Positions 56,515 through 64,000 of a DNA stretch of 64,000 nt are shown piece by piece; the stretch's first letter is position 1, and the number at the start of each line of letters is the position of its first letter. The stretch spans positions 1 through 64,000 of the forward strand of contig JAKIVA010000001.1 of NCBI GenBank assembly GCA_021647265.1. Reading direction: 5' to 3'. This stretch comes from Lutibacter sp. (lineage in GTDB: Bacteria; Bacteroidota; Bacteroidia; Flavobacteriales; Flavobacteriaceae). The position numbers and the translations under genes are program-made. The notes beneath the pieces are model-generated. The model worked only from the letters and a program-made list of their open reading frames with translations, ran no database searches and was not told where the DNA came from.

Positions 56515-57558
56515 ATGAAACGTTTTTCTTTAATATTCACTTTTTTTCTTATAACATCATACACAACTTTCAGTCAGGAAAACTACCAGATTAAAACTAT
56601 TGCCTTTTATAATTTAGAAAATTTATTTGATACTATTAATGATCCTGCTAAAAATGATGAAGCAAGTCCTATTATGGAAATTAAAGGGAACAGAAGTAAA
56701 ATTTATAAGGAAAAACTAAATAATATGGCTAAAGTTCTTTCTAAAATAGGTGTAAAAGAAGCTAAAAAAAGTCCTGTTATTATTGGAGTTGCAGAGATTG
56801 AAAATCACAAAGTATTGGAAGATTTAATAAATACTAGTTATTTGAAAGATAAGAATTATAGTATTATTCAATATGATTCTCCTGATTTAAGAGGGATTGA
56901 TGTTGCTTTATTATACCAAGAAAAATATTTTAAACCTACCTCTCATGAAACCTTTGAATTAAAATTGTGGGATGAAAATGGTATGCGAATTTACACAAGA
57001 GATCAATTATTAGTATCGGGATATTTGGATGATGAGTTAATTCATATTATTGTAAATCACTGGCCTTCAAGAAGAGGTGGTGAGAAAAAAAGTAGATCTA
57101 AGAGGGAAAAAGCAGCCTATTTAAATACACAAATAATTGAGAAAATTAAATTAAAAGATCCAAACCCTAAAATAATTATAATGGGTGATTTAAATGATGA
57201 CCCTACAAATGCAAGCTTAAAAAAAGTGCTAAAAACAAAAGCTATAAAAGCAAATGTAAAAGAAGGTGATATTTACAACCCTATGGAAGACATGTTTAGA
57301 CGAGGTCAAAATACGTTGGTTTATAGAGATAATATCAATTTATTTGACCAAATAATGGTTAGCTCAGCGTTGTTAACTACTAAAAAAGATTATTCCTCTT
57401 ATAAATTTTACAAAGCCCGTGTTTTTAAACCTCAATATTTAACTACCCAAACTGGAAAATACAAAGGGTATCCATACAGAAGTTTTGCCGGCAGTAATTT
57501 TATTGGAGGTTATAGTGACCATTATCCTGTATATATTTATTTGATTAAAGAAAACTAG
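56515..57558 (+). CDS. Exported endonuclease/exonuclease/phosphatase (EEP) family protein
   Basis: A 347-residue DNase I-fold hydrolase with a signal peptide (about 1-20, ending SYTTFSQ). The catalytic motifs are intact: AFYNLENLFDTINDP, GVAEIENHKVLEDLI (Glu), IVNHWPSRRGGE (His), IIMGDLNDDPTN (Asp/Asn) and GGYSDHYPVYIY (Asp-His). It is a paralogue of the protein at 48348-49319. Divergence from a TonB receptor with a DUF5689/LTD lipoprotein suggests that it degrades a phosphodiester polymer or phosphoester outside the inner membrane to supply the receptor. DNA, RNA and phospholipids all remain possible. Confidence 0.9.
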   Translation: MKRFSLIFTFFLITSYTTFSQENYQIKTIAFYNLENLFDTINDPAKNDEASPIMEIKGNRSKIYKEKLNNMAKVLSKIGVKEAKKSPVIIGVAEIENHKVLEDLINTSYLKDKNYSIIQYDSPDLRGIDVALLYQEKYFKPTSHETFELKLWDENGMRIYTRDQLLVSGYLDDELIHIIVNHWPSRRGGEKKSRSKREKAAYLNTQIIEKIKLKDPNPKIIIMGDLNDDPTNASLKKVLKTKAIKANVKEGDIYNPMEDMFRRGQNTLVYRDNINLFDQIMVSSALLTTKKDYSSYKFYKARVFKPQYLTTQTGKYKGYPYRSFAGSNFIGGYSDHYPVYIYLIKEN

Positions 57559-57580
57559 TTTCAATCAATCAAAATATTTT

Positions 57581-57665
57581 CGTCATTCCTTACTTGATAT
57601 GGAATCCGTTTGTTTAATGAGATGTTGAATCAAACCTATCAGCAGTAAGCTAGTTCAGCATGAAA
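57581..57665. repeat. Degenerate REP-like intergenic repeat
   Basis: GTCATTCCTTACTTGATATGGAATC forms a hairpin (ATTCC/GGAAT), and a second imperfect hairpin lies around TTGAATCAAACC...TAGTTCAGCATGAA. The opening GTCATTCC matches the repeats inside the element at 40.4 kb. It lies between the convergent EEP and recJ genes and may double as a terminator. Confidence 0.45.
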
Positions 57666-57691
57666 TGTACTTAATTACGACATACAAATTT

Positions 57692-59389
57692 CTACTCTTC
57701 CTTTAAATCTTTTAGTAGTAATTGTAATGAAGTATTTCCATTCCATTGATTTTCATCAATATTAAAAACCGCTTTAAAAGGCTTTCCGTTTTTTATTAAC
57801 GAATGTTTATTTCCCATATTAAAACCTATGGCATTAAACGTTTTTTGGTTTGAACCTTCAAAAATATTTAATTTTAAATGGGTTTCATCTGAGCCTACTT
57901 TTTTACCATAACCATTATCGCGTAACCCACTAGCTAAAAAAACAGGTTTCATATTTTGAGGGCCAAAAGGTTCAAGTTGTTTTAAAATTCGATAAAATTT
58001 AGGAGTTACATCCAATAAGCTTATTTCGGTATCAATTGAAATTTCTGGAGTTCTTAAAGCAGAAGGTAGTGTGTTTTTTACAACCGCTTCAAACTTCATT
58101 TTAAATTTTTGATAATTTTTTTCTTCCAATGTAAGTCCAGCTGCATATTTATGCCCTCCAAACTGCTCAATAAATTCAGCGCATTGTGCTAGTGCATCAT
58201 AAACATCAAATCCCTTAACTGAACGAGCTGAAGCAGCTAATTTGTCTCCACTTTTTGTAAAAACCAATGTTGGGCGGTAATATGTTTCAATCAATCTAGA
58301 AGCTACAATACCTATTACTCCTTTATGCCAGTTTTTAGCGTATACAACTGTTGAATAATTCTGTTGTTCATTATTATCTTGTATTTGTTGTAATGCTTCT
58401 ATTGTTATTGCTTTATCGAGTTCCTTTCTATGATTATTATTCTTTTCAATTTCAGAAGCAAATTTTATTGCAGTATCTAAATCCATTTCCGTTAATAATT
58501 CTACTGCATAATTTCCGTGTTTTATACGCCCGGCAGCATTAATTCTTGGAGCAATAATAAAAACAACATCTGTAATTGTAAATTGTTTCTTTTTTACCTG
58601 TTGAAGCAATGCCTTTATTCCTGTTCTTGGATTTTGATTGATAACTTGCAATCCGAAATATGCCAAAATTCTATTTTCCCCTATTATTGGAACAATATCA
58701 GCTGCAATGGCGGTAGCCACCAAGTCTAAATATTCAACCAAATCATCTATTGTTTGATTTCTTTTTTCTGAAAGAGCTTGAATTAATTTAAATCCAACAC
58801 CACAACCACACAGATCTTTAAATGGGTATTCACAATCTGAGCGTTTTGGATCTAAAACAGCAACAGCATCTGGAATTTTATTCCCAGGCCGATGATGGTC
58901 ACAAATAATAAAATCAATTCCTTTTTCTTTGGCGTAAGTAACTTTATCTATTGCTTTTATACCGCAATCTAGCGCAATTATTAAAGAAATTGCATTGTCT
59001 TCAGCAAAATCAATTCCTTTAAATGAAATACCATAGCCTTCATCGTATCTATCTGGAATATAGGTAGCAATATTAGGGTGAATTGTTTTTAAATAAGAAG
59101 ATAACAGTGAAACGGCTGTTGTACCATCAACATCGTAATCGCCATAAACTAGAATATTTTCACCTTTTAGTATCGCTTTTTCAATACGAGCAACTGCCAA
59201 ATCCATATCTTTCATCAAATATGGATTGTGTAAATCACTTAAATTGGGGCGAAAAAAGGCTTTGGCTTGATTGTAGTTTTCCAAGCCTCGTTGTACAAGC
59301 AATTTAGCCAATGTATTATCTATTGATAATTCTTGTGCCAGTTTTGATATAATTTGAGGGTTTGGATTTGGTTTTAATTTCCAACGCAT
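57692..59389 (-). CDS. recJ: Single-stranded-DNA-specific exonuclease RecJ
   Basis: A 565-residue 5'-3' single-strand exonuclease acting in recombination, mismatch and base-excision repair. The DHH domain (about 75-230) holds YGDYDVDGTTAVSLL (motif I), ALDCGIKA and FIICDHHRPG (the DHH signature), and NAAGRIKHG. The DHHA1 domain (about 345-445) includes GVIGIVASRLIE and ASARSVKGFDV with GGHKYAAGLTLEE. The C-terminal OB domain (about 460-565) follows. Length is standard for Bacteroidetes RecJ. It lies 35 bp downstream of the OsmC gene in the same direction and converges on the EEP gene. Confidence 0.96.
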   Translation of the reverse strand: MRWKLKPNPNPQIISKLAQELSIDNTLAKLLVQRGLENYNQAKAFFRPNLSDLHNPYLMKDMDLAVARIEKAILKGENILVYGDYDVDGTTAVSLLSSYLKTIHPNIATYIPDRYDEGYGISFKGIDFAEDNAISLIIALDCGIKAIDKVTYAKEKGIDFIICDHHRPGNKIPDAVAVLDPKRSDCEYPFKDLCGCGVGFKLIQALSEKRNQTIDDLVEYLDLVATAIAADIVPIIGENRILAYFGLQVINQNPRTGIKALLQQVKKKQFTITDVVFIIAPRINAAGRIKHGNYAVELLTEMDLDTAIKFASEIEKNNNHRKELDKAITIEALQQIQDNNEQQNYSTVVYAKNWHKGVIGIVASRLIETYYRPTLVFTKSGDKLAASARSVKGFDVYDALAQCAEFIEQFGGHKYAAGLTLEEKNYQKFKMKFEAVVKNTLPSALRTPEISIDTEISLLDVTPKFYRILKQLEPFGPQNMKPVFLASGLRDNGYGKKVGSDETHLKLNIFEGSNQKTFNAIGFNMGNKHSLIKNGKPFKAVFNIDENQWNGNTSLQLLLKDLKEE

Positions 59390-59424
59390 AGCAGTGCTTT
59401 TCCCTCAAAAGTAATCAAATTATT

Positions 59425-59844
59425 TTATTGTTCAATATATTTAATTTCTGTTGTTACTTCAGAAAATTTACGAAACATTTCCATAACTCCACAATAACGT
59501 TCAACAGAAAGTTTTACTGATTTTTCTATTTTATCTTTTTTAAAATCACTTCCATAAAAATAATAAACTACATGAACTTTATCGTAAAATTTAGGATGCT
59601 CATCTGTTAAATTTGCAATTACTTCAACTTTAAAATCAGCTACTTCAGCACGCATTTTTTTAAGCAAAGAAATTACATCCATAGAGGTGCAACCAGCCAA
59701 AGATGTTAACATTAAGGCTTTTGGGCGCAGTCCTTTTCCTTGACCTCCTACAGCTTCATCGGCATCAATTAATACACTTCCTTCAGGTGCAACTGATTCG
59801 AAAAGCATTTGCCCTTTCCAACTAACTTCAATTTTATTTGTCAT
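59425..59844 (-). CDS. OsmC family peroxiredoxin-like protein
   Basis: A 139-residue protein of the OsmC/Ohr superfamily, small thiol peroxidases that reduce organic hydroperoxides. The two redox cysteines lie in LTSLAGCTSMDVISLLKKM (about Cys 51) and VERYCGVMEMFRKF (about Cys 117). I place the start at the ATG 59844: the TTG nine codons upstream lies inside a TAnnTTTG -7 box (minus strand, 59869-59876), so it cannot be translated. The length and cysteine spacing fit the OsmC/YhfA group better than Ohr. It may share a transcript with recJ. Confidence 0.9.
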   Translation of the reverse strand: MTNKIEVSWKGQMLFESVAPEGSVLIDADEAVGGQGKGLRPKALMLTSLAGCTSMDVISLLKKMRAEVADFKVEVIANLTDEHPKFYDKVHVVYYFYGSDFKKDKIEKSVKLSVERYCGVMEMFRKFSEVTTEIKYIEQ

Positions 59845-60055
59845 AATTATTTTAATATTTAAAAAATGCAAATTTAAATGAATTTTTGTCCTTTAGGTGT
59901 AACTTTTTACACAAATTAGTTATTAACCTATTAATTTTATAAATATTGAGTAAATAAACTTTAAAAATTTGATTGAATTCTAATAAATTAAATAGCTTTA
60001 TAAATTATAAATAAAGCTAAAATAGTAAATTTAAAATACGCACTATAACCGCAAA

Positions 60056-60679
60056 ATGAGTATAGAAAACGCATACAATTCTTGGGCAAAACAATATGAT
60101 AATAACGAAAACAAAACAAGAGATTTAGATAAAAAAGCTACTATTTCTACACTGTCAAACTATAAATTTAATACTGTTATAGAATTAGGTTGTGGCACAG
60201 GAAAAAATACCTTGTGGTTATTAAAAAATGCTCAAAAAATTATTGGATTAGATTTTTCTCAAGAAATGTTAAACAAAGCCAAAGAAAAAATTAATACTGC
60301 TAATGTAGTTTTTAAAAAAGCTGACCTTACCAAGCCTTGGGATATAGAAAATGATTTTGCTGATTTGGTAACCTCCAGTTTAACTTTGGAGCATATTAAA
60401 AATTTAGATGTTATTTTTAAACAAACTTCCCAAAAACTAAAGCCCAATGGGCTGTTTTTTATTAGCGAACTACATCCTTTTAAACAATATAGTGGAAGTA
60501 AGGCAAGATTTGAGTCTGAAAACGGAACCGTAGAATTAGAAGTATATACACATCATATTTCCGAATATTTAAAGAGTGCTAAAAAATATAATTTTAAACT
60601 TATTGAAATAAATGAGTGGTTTGACCAACCTAGTGAAAGTGAAATACCAAGACTTATCTCATTTATTTTTAAGAAATAA
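60056..60679 (+). CDS. Class I SAM-dependent methyltransferase
   Basis: A 207-residue soluble methyltransferase. The SAM motif I is VIELGCGTGKNTLWLL (about 40-55), followed by the acidic IIGLDFSQEMLNKAKE (about 61-76), motif II FADLVTSSLTLEHI (about 100-113) and motif III KLKPNGLFFISELHP (about 126-140). The N-terminal AYNSWAKQYDNNENKTRDLD is typical of the UbiE/Methyltransf_11-like group. The substrate is unknown. It stands alone; 184 bp upstream of it and 324 bp downstream contain no other gene. Confidence 0.88.
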   Translation: MSIENAYNSWAKQYDNNENKTRDLDKKATISTLSNYKFNTVIELGCGTGKNTLWLLKNAQKIIGLDFSQEMLNKAKEKINTANVVFKKADLTKPWDIENDFADLVTSSLTLEHIKNLDVIFKQTSQKLKPNGLFFISELHPFKQYSGSKARFESENGTVELEVYTHHISEYLKSAKKYNFKLIEINEWFDQPSESEIPRLISFIFKK

Positions 60680-61003
60680 TTATACTAAAAATTCTCTAAA
60701 AAATAAAATTTAATTACCTTTATTATTCCATTAATAAAACAACCTGAAAATTGTGATTTCACTATTAACGTGAGTTCGACTTAAAAAATGTAGATACTAA
60801 AGAAAATTATATTGATTATCAGCACTTTGTTAAGGTTGAGCGCAGTCGAAACCTATTTAAAAACCTTTCGACTGCGCTCAAGGCGACATTAGCGTTTTAA
60901 TTTTATATTTAAAATGTTTATTATCAGTAATTAAAGTAGATTATTACGTCAAACTCACGTTCTTAATATTTACTAATTTTAATGTTAAATAACTCATATT
61001 GAT
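60680..61003. other. 324-bp intergenic stretch occupied by a palindromic element
   Basis: No gene is seen between the methyltransferase and the small lipoprotein. Most of the stretch is the inverted-repeat element at 60767-60961. The remaining 40-90 bp on each side are AT-rich spacer without a clear promoter box. Confidence 0.6.
60767..60961. mobile_element. MITE-like element with nested palindrome
   Basis: The outer ends AACGTGAGTTCGACTTAA (60767-60784) and the reverse complement of the right end (AACGTGAGTTTGACGTAA) match at 16 of 18 bases. Inside, TTGAGCGCAGTCGAAA (60836-60851) pairs perfectly with TTTCGACTGCGCTCAA (60866-60881) around a 14-base loop. There is no open frame of note and no clear target-site duplication. 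Size (195 bp) and symmetry suggest a non-autonomous element or repetitive palindrome. Confidence 0.6.
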
Positions 61004-61450
61004 ATGAAAAAAAATATATGCTTAATTTTATTGCTACTTACTTTATTTAGTTGTAAAAATAATGATTGTAGTGATTATGCATGTTTTACACCTCCACCAA
61101 GTTTTATATTTGAACTTGTTGATAAATCCACAGGAGAAAATCTTTTTTCTAACGGCACTTTAAATCCTGATGAAATGCGTGTTTTTAATGAAGAAAATAA
61201 GCAATTTAACGTTAGCTTTATTTCTGAAAATAACATTAATCTTATTGATATTTCTGAAATTGGCTGGAATCTCGGTTCACATTCTTATAAGTTAGTCGTT
61301 AGTAACAACCTAGAAATCAAGATTATACTTGAAATAGAAGAAAAAAATGAAAATTGTTGTACTTACTTTGAAATAGTAAATTTTCAGATTTTAAGTTATG
61401 AATTTTCAAAATCTAATACAACCGGGATAATAACAGTTTTAATACCTTAA
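61004..61450 (+). CDS. Small lipoprotein of unknown function
   Basis: A 148-residue protein with lipoprotein signal ending LILLLLTLFSC (Cys 17). The mature part contains several cysteines (NNDCSDYACFTPPPS near the start and ENCCTYFEIVN near 120) and looks beta-rich (FIFELVDKSTGENLFSNGTL). I recognise no named family, though this size and opening are common among Flavobacteriia lipoproteins. It has no close neighbour upstream and lies 71 bp before the DEAD-box gene, which has its own -7 box. Confidence 0.75.
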   Translation: MKKNICLILLLLTLFSCKNNDCSDYACFTPPPSFIFELVDKSTGENLFSNGTLNPDEMRVFNEENKQFNVSFISENNINLIDISEIGWNLGSHSYKLVVSNNLEIKIILEIEEKNENCCTYFEIVNFQILSYEFSKSNTTGIITVLIP

Positions 61451-61495
61451 AAAAACATCTTTTTATAGTAAAACCACTTATCCAATCAAATCCCC

Positions 61496-61503
61496 TACCT
61501 TTG
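61496..61503 (+). promoter_or_regulatory. -7 box for the DEAD-box helicase gene
   Basis: TACCTTTG fits TAnnTTTG, 18 bp before the ATG at 61522. Confidence 0.45.
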
Positions 61504-61521
61504 CCGCTTTTATAAAACTAC

Positions 61522-62805
61522 ATGAAATTTACAGACTTAGGGATTATAACACCCATTTTAAAAGCATTAGCCGCTGAAGGTTACACACACCCAACACCAA
61601 TACAAGAACAGGCTATTCCTCTTTTATTAAATAGAGAAGACTTATTAGGTTGCGCACAAACAGGTACTGGTAAAACAGCTGCTTTTACAATTCCTATTTT
61701 ACAACATCTTTTCAATAGTAGAAATGATTATAAAGGAAGACGAAGAATAAGATCGCTCATTGTAACTCCAACAAGAGAATTAGCCATACAAATTTCTGAA
61801 AATATTACAGCTTATGGTAAATATACTGGAATTAAAAATGTGGTGGTTTTTGGTGGCGTAAAACAGTTATCACAAACAAATGCTTTACGACAAGGTACAG
61901 ATATATTAGTAGCAACACCCGGTAGGTTACTTGATTTAATTTCACAAGGGTTTATTACGTTAAAAGATGTAAAATATTTTGTGCTGGATGAAGCCGATCA
62001 AATGTTAGATATGGGATTTATTCATGATATAAAAAAAATAATAGCCAAATTACCTGTAAAAAGACAATCGCTTTTCTTTTCGGCCACCATGCCATCAGCA
62101 ATTATAAATTTATCAAGCAACATTCTTGGAAATCCTCAAAAAGTAACTATTAAGCCTAAGCAAGCAACTGCTGAAAAAGTGGAACAAGCTATTTATTTTG
62201 TTAGTAAACCAAATAAAACTAAATTATTAATTCACATAATAGAAGCAAATCCAGAGGCTTCTATTCTTGTTTTCTCGAGAACAAAACACGGATCCGACAA
62301 AATTGTACGAATTTTAGCCAAAGCACATATAAAAGCTGCTGCTATCCACGGTAATAAATCACAAGGTGCAAGACAACGAGCTTTAGGTAATTTTAAAAAG
62401 GGAACATTAAATGTGCTAATAGCTACTGATATTGCAGCTAGAGGAATTGATGTTGAAGAATTGTCGTTGGTAATTAATTTTGATTTACCCAATATTCCTG
62501 AGACTTATGTACACAGAATTGGAAGAACTGGCCGGGCAAAGTCTAGCGGTATAGCGTTGTCTTTTTGCAATGTTGAAGAAAAGGCTTATCTAAAAGATAT
62601 TCAGAAATTAATTAATCAAGAAATTCCCGTAATAAGAGAACATCCTTTTGTTGATGATGAAATTGAAGAAACTCCAATCCCAAAAAAACCTTCAAAAAAT
62701 CAACAAAAAAAGACACAACATCACTCAAAAAAAATAAAAAAAGAGGGCGGAAACACCCATAAGAAGAAAAAATGGAGACCTTATTCTAAAAAGCGTTATT
62801 CTTAA
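61522..62805 (+). CDS. DEAD-box ATP-dependent RNA helicase
   Basis: A 427-residue RNA helicase of the RhlE-like group. Motifs in order: Q motif GYTHPTPIQEQAIP, Walker A AQTGTGKTAAF (about 47-57), PTRELA, TPGRLLD, DEAD in FVLDEADQMLD (about 155), SAT in FFSATMP, then the second domain with ILVFSRTKHGSDKIV, ATDIAARGIDVE and HRIGRTGR (about 337-344). A basic tail (about 375-427: PSKNQQKKTQHHSKKIKK) likely binds RNA. Such enzymes remodel rRNA or mRNA, often in cold adaptation or ribosome assembly. It converges on the antiporter gene with a 6-bp gap. Confidence 0.95.
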   Translation: MKFTDLGIITPILKALAAEGYTHPTPIQEQAIPLLLNREDLLGCAQTGTGKTAAFTIPILQHLFNSRNDYKGRRRIRSLIVTPTRELAIQISENITAYGKYTGIKNVVVFGGVKQLSQTNALRQGTDILVATPGRLLDLISQGFITLKDVKYFVLDEADQMLDMGFIHDIKKIIAKLPVKRQSLFFSATMPSAIINLSSNILGNPQKVTIKPKQATAEKVEQAIYFVSKPNKTKLLIHIIEANPEASILVFSRTKHGSDKIVRILAKAHIKAAAIHGNKSQGARQRALGNFKKGTLNVLIATDIAARGIDVEELSLVINFDLPNIPETYVHRIGRTGRAKSSGIALSFCNVEEKAYLKDIQKLINQEIPVIREHPFVDDEIEETPIPKKPSKNQQKKTQHHSKKIKKEGGNTHKKKKWRPYSKKRYS

Positions 62806-62811
62806 ATGCTT

Positions 62812-64000
62812 TTAAACAATATATCCCATAATAATATACAAAATAGTACTTATGGCTCCTCCTATTAAGGCATAAGGCAGTTGTGTTTTCACGTGATCTA
62901 TATGGTCACTTGCTGATGACATAGACGAAATAATTGATGTGTCAGAAATAGGAGAACAATGGTCTCCAAACACACCTCCACCAAGCGTGGCGGCAATTAC
63001 TAAATTTGTTTCTGAACCGTGTATGGTTGCCATTGGCAAAGAAATTGCCAGCATAATAGCAAATGTACCCCAAGAAGTTCCTGTAGAAAAAGCAATAAAA
63101 GAGCTAATCACAAAAACAATAGCAGGTAATAACTCAGGTGACAGCCAGTCTTTAGAAACATTAGCAATATAAAGTCCTGTTCCTAATTGATTACAAGCTT
63201 CTCCTATTGCAAAGGCAAGCATCATAAGCAATGCTAACGGCATTAGCTCACTAATTCCTTTTAACACTAAATCTACCATCTCTTTCATTTTCATTATTCC
63301 TTGTGCGCGATATAAAATCATTGCAACAAAAATTGCTGCAATTACTGCGTATAATACAGAAGAAGACCCAGATCCTTTTCCAATAGCCTGAGAAATATGA
63401 TTTGTAAAAGAACTGGCATTTTCTACATTATTCCATCCTGTATAAACTAAGTTAATTGGCATCATAAAAACCATTGTAGCCAAAGGAATAACCATATTGT
63501 AAGCTTTTGCTTTTACACCTTCTTTTGGCGGATATGATGTTATCGTATCTGAAAGCATTGGTTTAGCGCCATCATTCATTAGTTTTCCCGTTTCTTTTGT
63601 TCTTTTTTCAGCCTTTTTCATAGGGCCAATATCTTTTTTAAAAACAATTACAAAAGCTAAAACTAGAAGTGTAATAATTGGATAAAAATTATATTTTATG
63701 GTTGTTATCAAAGTTGCAAATGGGTGCTCTATTCCTTGTGTAATTAGCAAACCCATGATAAATGCTCCCCAAGCATTAAAAGGAATAAGAATAGATGTTG
63801 GGGCAGAACTAGAATCGGCGATATAGGCTAATTTTTCTCTAGGTATTTTCAATTTATCAAAAACCGGTCTGTAAAGTGTTCCTACTGTGAGTGAGCTAAT
63901 ACTGGTTTCAACAAATAAAATTATTCCCGTAAACATTGCTAACAATTGCACTATTACCCTACTATAACCTGCTTTTTTATTTTCAAAATAAGCTATTAAA
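62812..64000 (-). CDS. NhaC family Na+/H+ antiporter, 5' end outside the window
   Basis: A partial gene: the frame stays open to the right edge (LIAYFENKKAGYSRV precedes the GTG at 63951), so at least 396 C-terminal residues are encoded here. The protein is hydrophobic throughout with about nine membrane segments in this part. NhaC-family stretches include SSSAPTSILIPFNAWGAFIMG, STGTSWGTFAIMLAISLPM and the conserved GGGVFGDHCSPISDTSIISSM, whose Asp and polar residues are important in this family. It exports Na+ in exchange for H+ (or organic anions in related carriers). The large cytoplasmic loop KKDIGPMKKAEKRTKETGKL is charged. Confidence 0.93.
   Translation of the reverse strand, partial: LIAYFENKKAGYSRVIVQLLAMFTGIILFVETSISSLTVGTLYRPVFDKLKIPREKLAYIADSSSAPTSILIPFNAWGAFIMGLLITQGIEHPFATLITTIKYNFYPIITLLVLAFVIVFKKDIGPMKKAEKRTKETGKLMNDGAKPMLSDTITSYPPKEGVKAKAYNMVIPLATMVFMMPINLVYTGWNNVENASSFTNHISQAIGKGSGSSSVLYAVIAAIFVAMILYRAQGIMKMKEMVDLVLKGISELMPLALLMMLAFAIGEACNQLGTGLYIANVSKDWLSPELLPAIVFVISSFIAFSTGTSWGTFAIMLAISLPMATIHGSETNLVIAATLGGGVFGDHCSPISDTSIISSMSSASDHIDHVKTQLPYALIGGAISTILYIIMGYIV

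Noticed and set aside
59845..59871. TTG start for the OsmC protein, adding MHFLNIKII
   Set aside because: The TTG overlaps a TAAATTTG -7 box on the minus strand; the ATG at 59844 fits family length.
1..64000. CRISPR arrays, tRNA or rRNA genes, riboswitches
   Set aside because: No regularly spaced direct repeats, cloverleaf sequences or rRNA segments were recognised. No known riboswitch was seen before ribF, mgtE or panB.

Overview
The window is chromosomal DNA of a low-GC marine-type member of the Flavobacteriia (Bacteroidetes), probably Flavobacteriaceae; I cannot fix the genus. The signs are AT-rich codon use, Bacteroidetes promoters of the form TTG-N18-TAnnTTTG with almost no Shine-Dalgarno sequences, TonB-dependent receptors with N-terminal carboxypeptidase-like domains paired with lipoproteins, a type IX secretion (T9SS) C-terminal domain, and families largely confined to Bacteroidetes (DUF4286, DUF2480, DUF3078, DUF5689). 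No tRNA, rRNA, CRISPR array, prophage or complete insertion sequence was found.

Layout. 1-4.6 kb: end of hppD, a DUF3108 protein, an M23 lipoprotein and pgi. 4.8-9.6 kb: a TonB receptor with a repeat-bearing lipoprotein, followed by about 690 bp of gene remnants, hairpins and palindromes. 9.6-13.5 kb: a large T9SS-exported reprolysin-like protease. 13.7-24.8 kb: housekeeping genes (ribF, serS, a TPR protein, DUF4286, rsmA, mgtE, a SpoU methyltransferase, mutS, tatA), with an overlooked 46-codon gene under a sigma-54-like promoter at 16.5-16.7 kb. 24.8-31.4 kb, all minus strand: an O-methyltransferase, an ECF sigma/zinc-binding anti-sigma pair, a six-PAS hybrid histidine kinase and a small soluble histidine kinase. 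31.6-39.2 kb: panB with a hydroxyacid dehydrogenase, a TM2 protein, a two-domain OlsF-like acyltransferase, aspartate kinase with a GNAT enzyme, fbp and sodA. 39.4-43.5 kb: an EamA transporter, a MITE-like element, a long PurF-type amidotransferase and a PfkB kinase. 43.6-47 kb: the tail of a SUF Fe-S assembly set (SufE, SufT-like, DUF2480), DUF3078 and a CNNM/CBS protein. 47-57.6 kb: hflX, two paralogous endonuclease/exonuclease/phosphatase (EEP) proteins flanking an S9 peptidase, and a DUF5689/lamin-tail lipoprotein with its TonB receptor. 57.7-64 kb: recJ, an OsmC protein, a SAM methyltransferase, a palindromic element, a small lipoprotein, a DEAD-box helicase and a truncated NhaC antiporter.

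Most genes are conserved core functions. The best candidates for something less described are the 51.5-57.6 kb locus (TonB receptor, double DUF5689 plus lamin-tail lipoprotein, exported EEP enzyme), which I read as a possible surface system for nucleic-acid or phosphoester scavenging; the sigma-54-like promoter driving a 46-residue protein after serS; the six-repeat lipoprotein at 7.3 kb with a decayed copy of its 3' end downstream; and a family of small palindromic or MITE-like insertions, one of which landed in the 4-bp gap between two convergent genes and rebuilt the purF-type stop codon.
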